From UBA2942 sp045127535 (GTDB lineage: Bacteria > Bacillota > Clostridia > Lachnospirales > Lachnospiraceae), in contig JBGVQN010000011.1 of NCBI GenBank assembly GCA_045127535.1, forward strand, positions 1 to 34,006: DNA of 34,006 bases, given 5' to 3'. The notes beneath the pieces were generated by a model that ran no database searches, was not told where the DNA came from, and saw only the letters and a program-made list of their open reading frames with translations. Each line of letters begins with the position of its first letter. Positions within the stretch are counted from its first letter, which is position 1. The translations under genes and the position numbers were made by a program. Positions 1-7,192 of the stretch are shown here, in pieces.

Positions 1-1066
1 AAAAACTGACAACAGCCATTTACATCGAGGCTGCTGCCTGGATAGAAGCATCTAAGGTTACCAAACGCCGTGTTTCTGTCTCCGGAGTGCTGCGTATCTT
101 AGGCGTTTCCCGTTCCGGCTTTCAATCTTTCCTTTGTAGAAAAACCACTGCCTCTCAATTACGCAAAGAGGAAATCAAACATAAGATTCTGGAAATATAT
201 AACCTGTCCAATCAGAATTATGGTGCACCCAAGATTACAAGGGAGCTGCACAAAGCCGGTTATCGAATTTCTGAGCGTACCGTTGGCAAATACATGAAAG
301 AAATGGGTCTGAAAGCTCAATGGGTCAAACCCTGGATTCAGACTACCAAAGACTCTGATTTCAGCACCGAACTGCATAATATTCTGGATGAACAGTTCAA
401 TCCAAAGCGACCCAATGCGGTCTGGTGTACAGATATCACCTACATTTGGACTATTGAAGGCTTTGTTTATCTGACCAGTATCATGGATTTGTATTCTCGC
501 AAAATCATCGCCTGGACGCTATCTACTAACATGGAAACATCCTGCGTTATTGATACTGTCAACAAAGCAAAGGAACGTCGGGACACCTCATTACCTTTGA
601 TTATTCACTCGGATCGTGGAAGCCAATATGTTTCCAAAGCCTACCGGGAAGCAACAGAAAAGATGGAACGCAGTTACAGCCATAAAGGCTATCCCTACGA
701 CAATGCCTGCATCGAATCATTTCATTCACTTATCAAACGTGAATGGTTGAATCGCTTTCGCATTCGCGATTACCACCAGGCATATCGCTTAGTCTTTGAA
801 TATATTGAAGCTTTTTATAATACTGTCCGCATTCATAGTCACTGCAACTATATGTCTCCGGATCAATTCGAAGCATTGTTCAAAAGAGTGGCTGCATAGC
901 AGAACATGCCTTTGTTCTGCTTGATTACTCACAACTACAGACAGCGAGTTGTGTCAATGGGGCATTCATGCCGGCGTAGCCCCTGCCATTGACGCAGCTT
1001 GATGGATGTAGTATCTATGGGTTAAACGGAGAAATGTCTCATTTTAACTTGTACTAAATCTTGACA
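1..1066 (+). mobile_element. IS3-family insertion sequence, right part
   Basis: The element contains the transposase and a 167-base 3' tail. The right end is placed at 1066 because the sequence there ends in ...CTTGACA. Read from the other strand this begins TGTCAAGATTTAGTACAAG, the 5'-TG...CA-3' end form of IS3 elements. The tail holds a perfect 8-bp hairpin just after the stop (899-920, GCAGAACA/TGTTCTGC) and a second 8-bp stem (953-960 with 986-993, GTCAATGG/CCATTGAC). These could serve as terminators or protect against outside transcription. The left end and the target duplication cannot be seen, so the exact boundary is inferred. Confidence 0.6.
3..899 (+). CDS. IS3-family transposase (OrfB, DDE integrase), 5'-truncated by window edge
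   Basis: The reading frame is open from base 3, so the protein continues upstream of the window. A GTG at 87 is only an internal candidate start. It begins with a helix-turn-helix-like region ending in GVSRSGF, followed by an HTH_21-type segment (NYGAPKITREL). An rve integrase core follows, with catalytic Asp in CTDITYI (codon 432-434), Asp in HSDRGSQY (612-614) and Glu in NACIESF (714-716). Only 33 residues lie between the second Asp and the Glu, against the usual 35 in IS3. The C-terminus (YNTVRIHSHCNYMSPDQFEAL) is typical of the family. In IS3 elements OrfB is normally made as an OrfAB fusion by programmed frameshift; OrfA is not in the window. The frame is intact to the stop, so the enzyme may be active if the left part is present. 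Confidence 0.93.
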   Translation, partial: KLTTAIYIEAAAWIEASKVTKRRVSVSGVLRILGVSRSGFQSFLCRKTTASQLRKEEIKHKILEIYNLSNQNYGAPKITRELHKAGYRISERTVGKYMKEMGLKAQWVKPWIQTTKDSDFSTELHNILDEQFNPKRPNAVWCTDITYIWTIEGFVYLTSIMDLYSRKIIAWTLSTNMETSCVIDTVNKAKERRDTSLPLIIHSDRGSQYVSKAYREATEKMERSYSHKGYPYDNACIESFHSLIKREWLNRFRIRDYHQAYRLVFEYIEAFYNTVRIHSHCNYMSPDQFEALFKRVAA

Positions 1067-1187
1067 GAGAACCAATAAGGTCCTGGATGGCAGAAAGTTC
1101 CTGTGCAGTAAGGGTTCCAACCTTTTCGAGTATGCTGCCTGCTGCCTGGGTATCCTCTGTTTCGAATCACGGGTTCATATCAATCAT
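1067..1187 (-). pseudogene. Broken gene fragment cut by the IS element
   Basis: On the - strand, directly abutting the inferred IS end, a frame reads ATG at 1187-1185, MIDMNP, an in-frame TGA at 1169-1167, then FETEDTQAAG, SILEKVGTLT and AQELSAIQDLIGS up to the IS. The helical composition looks like protein rather than random translation. The continuation would lie beyond the left end of the IS, outside the window. The LTAQELSAIQDL stretch is loosely reminiscent of short CotF-type spore coat proteins; that is a weak impression from memory. No good ribosome binding site is seen. The remaining stretch to 1496 shows no convincing gene on either strand. Confidence 0.3.
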
Positions 1188-1496
1188 ACCTGTTTGCTGC
1201 AAAAATAGCCATCAGTTTGTACGTTCTAAATGTAAACTGCAGGTTGCATTGTGGATTCTGGGGACTTTTTCAGGGATTTGGCAAAAGAATGTTGATTGCT
1301 TTTAAAAAATATTTGAATTATGGGCATAATTGGTATATAGTTGTAATAGTGTAATCTTATATCATAGCGGAGCAGGATATTGTAAGCAGCGATGAGTTGG
1401 CTGGGAATCCGGAAGGGTACACAGATTTGATAACGGTGCAGTTCCGGGGCATATCCCATGGGTTATTCAGATAAATGCTTCGAAGTGGAGGTAGCA

Positions 1497-2831
1497 ATGA
1501 ACAGAACGTATATCAATGAGCTGAAACAAAATCTGAATCAGGAAATCTTAATTCAGGGTTTTGTGGAAAATTTTAGAAACAGCAAAAATATGGCCTTTAT
1601 TGTTCTGAAGGATATTACAGGCAAGGTGCAGATTACCATAGAAAAAGAGGCGCATCCGGAACTGACAGAAGCCCTGGAGCAGATTACACCAGATTCTGTC
1701 ATCTCTGTCTGGGGTGTGGCAGTAGAAAGTGAATATGTGAAGCTAAATGGTATGGAAGTGATTCCAAGTGCCATCAAAGTAGAGTCAGTAGCAGAAGTAC
1801 TGCCCATTGTAAGAGAAGATATTCCAGCCACTAAGAAAAAGGCAGCAGTGGAAAAGTCTGGCATTGACATGCGCATTGACTATCGCTGGGTAGATTTGCG
1901 TACAGATAAGAATCAGCTCATGTTTCAGGTGCAGACTGCTTTTGTACGTGCTATGAGAGATTTTCTTCTGAATCAGAACTTTATAGAAATCCATACACCA
2001 AAGTTAATTGGTGCAGCCAGTGAAAGCGGTTCTGATGTATTTGAGGTAAAATATTTTGACAGAAAGGCATATCTGGCACAGAGTCCTCAGTTTTATAAGC
2101 AGATGGCAATGGCCAGCGGCTTTGAACGTATTTTTGAGGTAGGCCCGGTATTCAGAGCAGAGAAGTCCTATACCAGCAAGCACACCACAGAATTTACCGG
2201 CTTTGACCTGGAATTCAGCTACATCCAGTCTTATAAGGATGTGATGAAGATGGAAGAGGAACTGCTGACCTATGCACTGCGCCAGGTAAAAGAGCAGTAC
2301 GGAGATGCCATTGCAGAAACCTTTGGTTTGGAAGTGATCGTTCCCCAGACACCATTCCCGGTGATCAGGCTGGAAGATTTGTATAAAGAATTAGAGCAGG
2401 AGTTTGGATATGTAGTCCCGGAAGAAGAGAAGGGGGATCTGACCACAGAAGCAGAGCGTCTCAGTTTTGAGTGGGTGAAGAAAAAATACGATCACGAATT
2501 CTTATTTATCACAGACTACAGCGCAGAAAAGAGAGCCTTTTATCATATGAGAGATGAGCAGGGGGTACCACAAGGTTATGATCTGATCTGGAGAGGTGTG
2601 GAGATTACCACAGGTGCCCAGCGTGAACACCGCTATGAGGTATTAAAGAAACAGGCAGAAGAAAAAGGCTTGGCAGAGGATGTAAAGTTCTATCTGGAGT
2701 TCTTTCAGTACGGCTGTCCTCCACATGGTGGATTTGGCCTGGGTGTAGACCGCCTGACCATGCTTCTTGTAGGAACACATATCAATGAGGCCATGTTCCT
2801 GTTCAGAAGTCCTAAGAGACTGACACCGTAA
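1497..2831 (+). CDS. aspS: Aspartyl-tRNA synthetase, short archaeal/nondiscriminating type (paralogue 1)
   Basis: Class II synthetase that charges tRNA(Asp), and possibly tRNA(Asn), with aspartate. The start is ATG 1497 because GGAGG lies 5 bases upstream (1487-1491); an in-frame ATG at 1458 has no such site. The 444 residues match the archaeal-type enzyme, which lacks the large insertion domain of bacterial AspRS (about 590 residues). An N-terminal OB fold for anticodon binding (about 1-100) is followed by the catalytic domain. Motif 2 is FRAEKSYTSKHTTEFTGFDL near residue 219, the Asp-binding region includes GVEITTGAQREHRYE, and motif 3 is GGFGLGVDRLTM near 411. The OB-fold site that separates discriminating from nondiscriminating enzymes reads GFVE, with Glu24 where archaeal discriminating enzymes carry Trp. 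tRNA specificity therefore cannot be settled by eye. No T-box precedes it. Confidence 0.9.
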   Translation: MNRTYINELKQNLNQEILIQGFVENFRNSKNMAFIVLKDITGKVQITIEKEAHPELTEALEQITPDSVISVWGVAVESEYVKLNGMEVIPSAIKVESVAEVLPIVREDIPATKKKAAVEKSGIDMRIDYRWVDLRTDKNQLMFQVQTAFVRAMRDFLLNQNFIEIHTPKLIGAASESGSDVFEVKYFDRKAYLAQSPQFYKQMAMASGFERIFEVGPVFRAEKSYTSKHTTEFTGFDLEFSYIQSYKDVMKMEEELLTYALRQVKEQYGDAIAETFGLEVIVPQTPFPVIRLEDLYKELEQEFGYVVPEEEKGDLTTEAERLSFEWVKKKYDHEFLFITDYSAEKRAFYHMRDEQGVPQGYDLIWRGVEITTGAQREHRYEVLKKQAEEKGLAEDVKFYLEFFQYGCPPHGGFGLGVDRLTMLLVGTHINEAMFLFRSPKRLTP

Positions 2832-2880
2832 GGAGAACCAAGCAGGAACGGATATTTTTGAAAAAAATACAAAAACCGTC

Positions 2881-2909
2881 TTGCAATTTAGAAATGATTG
2901 TGTTAACAT
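2881..2909 (+). promoter_or_regulatory. Sigma-A promoter for the T-box leader
   Basis: TTGCAA (2881-2886), a 17-base spacer and TAACAT (2904-2909). Transcription would start near 2916, upstream of the T-box elements. The placement just after the first AspRS gene (stop at 2831) separates the two synthetases into different transcription units. Confidence 0.6.
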
Positions 2910-2939
2910 TACACCCATAAAAGCTGGTGATACACTGGC

Positions 2940-3194
2940 TGAAAATAATCAAAGGCTGAGAAAGAGACTCAAACCGTACGGTTCTTGACAGGAAGCAGGT
3001 GTCACCGACTGAGAGCACCCGCATGAGAATCAGGAGAGGGAACACTCTGGAGCTGACATTTCGAAACAAGAGTAGGGATGTACGCAGGCATGCGTTATAT
3101 GCAGAGAGGAAAAGCAGAGACTGCTTTTCAAAGCGGGTGGTACCGCGGATAGGAAATCCGTCCCGGAGTGTAGAAATACACTTCGGGACTTTTT
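2940..3194 (+). promoter_or_regulatory. T-box leader, specifier region GAAC (Asn AAC, possibly also Glu GAA)
   Basis: The T-box sequence GGGTGGTACCGCGG (3135-3148) is the canonical antiterminator motif that pairs with the uncharged tRNA acceptor end. Stem I lies upstream; its distal hairpin includes GGTGTCACCGACTGAGAGCACC (2998-3019 region). On its 3' side is GGGAACACTCTGGAG (3038-3052). By analogy with the usual specifier-then-A arrangement, the specifier is AAC (3041-3043), the Asn codon. GAA (3040-3042), a Glu codon, overlaps it. The leader ends in an intrinsic terminator. The expected logic is that uncharged tRNA(Asn) stabilises the antiterminator and turns on the downstream AspRS and amidotransferase genes. 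The T-box itself is certain. The specifier assignment is inference without folding. Confidence 0.93.
3160..3194 (+). terminator. T-box leader terminator
   Basis: A perfect 13-bp stem (3160-3172 with 3177-3189, GTCCCGGAGTGTA and its complement) closes a GAAA loop and is followed by TTTTT. Its left arm overlaps the sequence that would pair with the T-box motif, so antiterminator and terminator are mutually exclusive. Confidence 0.93.
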
Positions 3195-3268
3195 GTATTT
3201 TGTGCTGATTTTGGTGCAAAATGGCAACAGAGAATCACAAAAGCCGCAGAAGCGGCGAGGAGGCAGCA

Positions 3269-4600
3269 ATGGAATTTATTACAGGCGTGAAAGACAAAGA
3301 AGCATGCAGTATTGCAGAAGTGACAGGCGGAGACTACGAAGGAAAGCGTATTGTAATGGAAGGTACCATTCATACCATTCGTGATATGGGAGATGTGGCA
3401 TTTGTCATCCTTAGAAAGGCAGAGGGCCTGGTGCAGTGTGTATATGAGGCAGGAAAAACAGCCTGTGCATTGTCTGATTTACAGGACTCCATGAGTGTGC
3501 GGGTATCCGGCACAGTCAGCAAAGAGGAAAGAGCACCTCAGGGATTTGAAATCCGTATGGAGGAGCTTGTGATTCTTTCCAGACCTTACGAGGCACTGCC
3601 CCTGCAGATATCCAAGTGGAAGCTGAATACCTCATTAGAAGCAAAATTAAATTACCGCAGTGTTTCTCTGCGTAATATAAAAGAACGTGCCAAGTTTAAG
3701 ATTCAGGAAGCCATTGTAAAAGGATTCCGTGATTTCCTCTACGAGCAGGGCTTTACAGAAATCCATACACCAAAGATCGGAGCAAAAGGTGCAGAGGGCG
3801 GTTCCAACCTGTTCCGTCTGGATTATTTCCACACACCTGCAGTACTGGCGCAGAGTCCTCAGTTTTACAAGCAGATGATGGTAGGTGTGTTTGATCGGGT
3901 GTACGAGGTAGCTCCTGTATTCCGTGCAGAAAAGCACAATACCAAGCGTCATTTAAATGAATACACCTCTTTAGACTTTGAGATGGCTTATATTGATTCC
4001 TTTGAAGAGATTATGGCAATGGAGACCGGCTTTATCCAGTATACCATGAAGCTGTTAGAGCAGGAATATGCAAAAGAGTTAAAGCTTTTAGACATTACCC
4101 TGCCGGATGTATCAAAGATTCCACAGGTACGTTTTGATGAAGCAAAACGTCTGGTATCTGAAAAATATAACCGTACCATCCGCAATCCATATGATTTAGA
4201 GCCAGAAGAAGAAGTCTTGATCGGCAGATATTTTGAAGAAGAATATGGCAGCAAATTCGTATTTGTTACGCACTATCCATCTAAGAAACGTCCATTCTAT
4301 GCCATGGATGATCCTGCAGATCCAACCTACACGCTGAGCTTTGACCTGCTTTTTGAAGGCATGGAAATCACCACCGGCGGCCAGCGTATCCATGATTATC
4401 AGATGCTGCGTGAAAAGCTTGCTGCCAGAAAGATGTCAGAAGAAGGCATGGAACAGTATTTAGATACGTTCAAATACGGCATGCCCCCACACGGCGGTTT
4501 AGGAATTGGCCTGGAACGTCTCACCATGAAACTCATTGGCGAAGACAACGTCCGGGAAGCAACTCTCTTCCCAAGAGATTTAAGCAGATTAACCCCGTAA
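3269..4600 (+). CDS. Aspartate--tRNA(Asn) ligase-type AspRS (paralogue 2), T-box controlled
   Basis: A second archaeal-type AspRS of 443 residues. ATG 3269 is chosen because GAGGAGG (3257-3263) precedes it by 5 bases; an in-frame ATG at 3221 has no ribosome binding site. Motif 2 reads FRAEKHNTKRHLNEYTSLDF near residue 217, the Asp pocket GMEITTGGQRIHDYQ, and motif 3 GGLGIGLERLTM near 409. These features favour AspRS over AsnRS. In the OB fold the discriminating position reads GTIH, with His35. His at this site is associated with relaxed enzymes that also charge tRNA(Asn). Together with the Asn-type T-box and the following gatCAB genes, this supports production of Asp-tRNA(Asn) for transamidation. 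Specificity is inference. It is one of two paralogues in tandem. Confidence 0.9.
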   Translation: MEFITGVKDKEACSIAEVTGGDYEGKRIVMEGTIHTIRDMGDVAFVILRKAEGLVQCVYEAGKTACALSDLQDSMSVRVSGTVSKEERAPQGFEIRMEELVILSRPYEALPLQISKWKLNTSLEAKLNYRSVSLRNIKERAKFKIQEAIVKGFRDFLYEQGFTEIHTPKIGAKGAEGGSNLFRLDYFHTPAVLAQSPQFYKQMMVGVFDRVYEVAPVFRAEKHNTKRHLNEYTSLDFEMAYIDSFEEIMAMETGFIQYTMKLLEQEYAKELKLLDITLPDVSKIPQVRFDEAKRLVSEKYNRTIRNPYDLEPEEEVLIGRYFEEEYGSKFVFVTHYPSKKRPFYAMDDPADPTYTLSFDLLFEGMEITTGGQRIHDYQMLREKLAARKMSEEGMEQYLDTFKYGMPPHGGLGIGLERLTMKLIGEDNVREATLFPRDLSRLTP

Positions 4601-4792
4601 CATTCATTACAGAACCAAGATATATTAAGTTCCAGTGGTCAGATACCGGTTTGCATTTTAAGAACCCACATATGTTACGTATCAACAGACCTACACCGGT
4701 TATTTATTCCAAGAACCGAGATGTGTCACTTTCAAAAATATATCAGTTCTGTATAAAAATAAATATTGAATGATTCATAGTGGGTAGAGACA

Positions 4793-5013
4793 GGTAATTG
4801 CGAAAGTATGCTTCGTATTAGCTTTGAGAAGTAATTGTAAGAAACTGTTTTCTAAGCAGGGCTCTTGAAAACGCCGGCACTTTAAATTTTGCGCTACAGG
4901 CGCAAAATTTATTAGTACCGCTGCGTTTTCACCGAAGCGAGAGCGTGCCCTGTGTGAAAACAATTTCTTACAATTACTTCTCAAAGCTTCCGTTAAGATG
5001 TTTCGCAATTACC
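4793..5013 (+). repeat. Large palindromic element, copy 1 (conserved core, unique arms)
   Basis: Nested inverted repeats. The outer 13 bp are perfect (4793-4805 with 5001-5013). The next arm matches 31 of 32 (4821-4852 with 4956-4987). The apical stem is a perfect 11 bp (4883-4893 with 4901-4911) with a 7-base loop. Between arm and apical stem lies a two-strand core: left 4854-4883 (contains GGGCTCTTGAAAACGCCGG) and right 4912-4955 (contains CCGCTGCGTTTTCACCGAAG and GCGAGAGCGTGCCCTG). GAAAACGC pairs with GCGTTTTC and CAGGGC with GCCCTG; the right strand carries extra unpaired bases. The core recurs nearly unchanged at 6933-7068, but the arms do not. It occupies the 444-base gap before gatC. 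The rest of that gap (4601-4792) is AT-rich and shows nothing clear. No terminator T-run follows, so read-through into gatC is plausible. Confidence 0.9.
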
Positions 5014-5044
5014 TAAGTAAGCAGAGATAGAGAAAGGAGTCCCC

Positions 5045-5338
5045 ATGGCAAATCAGATTTCAGATGAGACAATGGAGTATGTAGGCATTCTGGCAAAGCT
5101 GGAGCTTTCTGAGGAAGAACGAGCTGCTGCCAAAAAGGACATGGAAAGCATGTTAGATTATATAGATACATTAAATGGATTGGATACCACAGGTGTAGAG
5201 CCTATGAGTCACGTATTTCCGGTACACAATGTATTTCGTGAAGATGTAGTGGTAAATGGAGACGACAGTGTAAATATGCTCTCCAACGCACCAGCCACCA
5301 AAAACGGAGCATACAAGGTTCCAAAGACCGTAGAATAA
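5045..5338 (+). CDS. gatC: Asp-tRNA(Asn)/Glu-tRNA(Gln) amidotransferase subunit C
   Basis: This 97-residue protein has the normal GatC length. It starts MANQISDETMEYVGILAKLE and contains the family pattern LSEEERAAAKKDMESMLDYI, followed by the tail motif VEPMSHVFPVHNVFREDVV. GatC wraps around GatA and stabilises the GatAB complex; it has no catalytic residues. AAAGGAGT lies 6 bases before the ATG. gatA begins 12 bases after its stop, so the two are co-transcribed and probably translated at linked rates. It lies 444 bases beyond the second AspRS, separated by the palindromic element. Confidence 0.95.
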   Translation: MANQISDETMEYVGILAKLELSEEERAAAKKDMESMLDYIDTLNGLDTTGVEPMSHVFPVHNVFREDVVVNGDDSVNMLSNAPATKNGAYKVPKTVE

Positions 5339-5350
5339 GGAGGCACATTC

Positions 5351-6811
5351 ATGAGCATCACAAAGTTAAGTGCAGTCACATTGGGACAAAAAATACAGAA
5401 CAGAGAAATTTCCTCCATAGAAGCAACCCAGGCAATGTTAGACAGAATACACAAATTAGAGGATACCTATCACTGCTACATCACAGTGGCAGAAGAACAG
5501 GCTCTTGCCCGTGCTGCACAGGTACAGGCAGCCATCGAAGCAGGCACTCTGACAGGCCCTTTGGCAGGCGTACCGGTAGCAATCAAGGATAACCTGTGTA
5601 CAGAAGGGATCCGCACCACATGTGCATCCAAGATTTTATACAATTTCGTACCAACCTATACAGCAGAAGCAGTACGAAACCTGGAAAAAGCAGGAGCCGT
5701 GATCCTGGGAAAAGCAAATATGGATGAATTTGCCATGGGAAGCACCACAGAAACATCAGCTTTTGGCATCACCAGAAATCCATACCACCCGGAACATGTA
5801 CCAGGAGGCTCCTCCGGCGGTTCTGCTGCAGCAGTGGCATTAAATGAATGTGCCTATGCATTGGGATCTGATACCGGCGGTTCCATCCGCCAGCCAAGCG
5901 CCTTCTGCGGCGTCACCGGCATGAAACCAACCTATGGAACCGTATCCCGTTACGGTCTGGTGGCGTATGGTTCTTCCTTAGACCAAATCGGCCCCATTGC
6001 CAAAGATGTAACCGACTGTGCTGCCATTTTAGAAACCATAGCTTCCTATGATCCAAAGGACAGCACCTCTGTGAAGCGGGAGTCCTATGATTTTACAAGC
6101 GCCCTGGTAGATGACGTAAAGGGGCTGCGCATTGGTCTGCCAAAGGATTACTACGGAGACGGCTTGGACAGCGAAGTAAAAGCAGCCATTGAGCAGGCAG
6201 CAAAGGAACTGGAAAAGAAAGGCGCCATTGTAGAAGAATTTGACCTGGGGCTGGTAGAATATGCCATCCCTGCCTACTATGTCATAGCAGATGCAGAAGC
6301 CAGCTCAAACCTTGCCCGCTTTGACGGTGTCAAATACGGCTACCGCTGCCAGGAATACGAAGGCCTCCACAACATGTACAAAAAGTCCCGTTCTGAAGGC
6401 TTTGGCCCGGAGGTCAAGCGCCGTATCATGTTAGGCTCCTTTGTATTAAGCTCCGGCTACTACGATGCCTATTACCTGAAAGCCCTGCGCACCAAAGCAC
6501 TGATCAAGGCGTCCTTTGACAAAGCCTTTGAAACATACGACATCATCTTAGCGCCTGCAGCTCCCACTACAGCGCCCAAACTGGGAGAGAGCTTAAGCGA
6601 CCCATTAAAAATGTATTTAGGAGACATCTACACCATATCCGCCAACCTTGCAGGAATCCCAGGCTTAAGCATCCCTGTAGGCATGGACAAAAAAGGACTG
6701 CCCATCGGCATGCAGCTCTTAGGAAACTGCTTCCAGGAAAAAACACTGATCCGTGCAGGCTACGCCTTCGAGCAGACCGGCACCTTTACCCCTCCTGCAG
6801 CAGTAGACTAA
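5351..6811 (+). CDS. gatA: Asp-tRNA(Asn)/Glu-tRNA(Gln) amidotransferase subunit A (amidase)
   Basis: The glutaminase subunit, which releases ammonia from glutamine and passes it to GatB. It belongs to the amidase-signature family at 486 residues, the usual length. The Ser-cisSer-Lys triad is visible: Lys79 in VAIKDNL, the cis-Ser in PGGSSGGSAA (Ser154/155 region) and nucleophile Ser178 in GSDTGGS. These positions match characterised bacterial GatA numbering. The start is supported by AAGGAGG, spaced 7 bases from the ATG. It follows gatC by 12 bases. A second palindromic element, within a 381-base gap, separates it from gatB. Confidence 0.97.
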   Translation: MSITKLSAVTLGQKIQNREISSIEATQAMLDRIHKLEDTYHCYITVAEEQALARAAQVQAAIEAGTLTGPLAGVPVAIKDNLCTEGIRTTCASKILYNFVPTYTAEAVRNLEKAGAVILGKANMDEFAMGSTTETSAFGITRNPYHPEHVPGGSSGGSAAAVALNECAYALGSDTGGSIRQPSAFCGVTGMKPTYGTVSRYGLVAYGSSLDQIGPIAKDVTDCAAILETIASYDPKDSTSVKRESYDFTSALVDDVKGLRIGLPKDYYGDGLDSEVKAAIEQAAKELEKKGAIVEEFDLGLVEYAIPAYYVIADAEASSNLARFDGVKYGYRCQEYEGLHNMYKKSRSEGFGPEVKRRIMLGSFVLSSGYYDAYYLKALRTKALIKASFDKAFETYDIILAPAAPTTAPKLGESLSDPLKMYLGDIYTISANLAGIPGLSIPVGMDKKGLPIGMQLLGNCFQEKTLIRAGYAFEQTGTFTPPAAVD

Positions 6812-6870
6812 GCCTTGAAACAAAAATAGATAATTCTCCCACAGAAGATTGCAAAACAAGATCACCTTTC

Positions 6871-7128
6871 CAGAATACCTGCGGTTTTGGGTTCCTGCTC
6901 TGGGGCGGCTGCCTTGGGTGTGGATCCTTTGCAAGCAGGACTCTTGAAAACGCCGGTACTTAGGTTTCTGATATTTGTAAGCAGCAGAAAGCTTGCTTAC
7001 TGATGCTTGCAGATGTCAGAAACCTTAGCACCGCTGCGTTTTCACCGAAGCGAGAGCGTGTCCTGCGTCAAAGGATCCACACCCAAGGCAGCCGCCCCAG
7101 GGCAGGAAGTCAAAACAGCAGGCATTCC
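6871..7128 (+). repeat. Large palindromic element, copy 2 (same core, different arms)
   Basis: The outer arm is 39 bp (6893-6931 with 7069-7107) with one non-Watson-Crick position, a T opposite G. Weaker complementarity extends outward to about 6871 and 7128. The apical arm is 21 bp (6963-6983 with 7004-7024) with three T-opposite-G positions. The core strands are left 6933-6962 and right 7025-7068. Compared with copy 1 they differ at 3 of 30 and 3 of 44 positions, while outer and apical arms are unrelated in sequence to copy 1. Orientation relative to the operon is the same in both copies. The element fills most of the 381-base gatA-gatB gap. No T-run follows it. GC-rich arms here contrast with AT-rich arms in copy 1. 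Confidence 0.9.
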
Positions 7129-7192
7129 CCCAAAAGTGCTTCAATATCCAATGCAATCCTCTGTGATCCCCTCTTGAAAGGAAGGTTGACGG

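Noticed and set aside
1300..1496. Possible T-box or riboswitch before the first AspRS gene
   Set aside because: No TGGNACCGCG motif and no terminator with T-run were found.
4793..7128. Palindromic elements as integron attC sites or simple terminators
   Set aside because: The conserved part is internal rather than at the ends, there is no integrase nearby, and neither copy is followed by a T-run.
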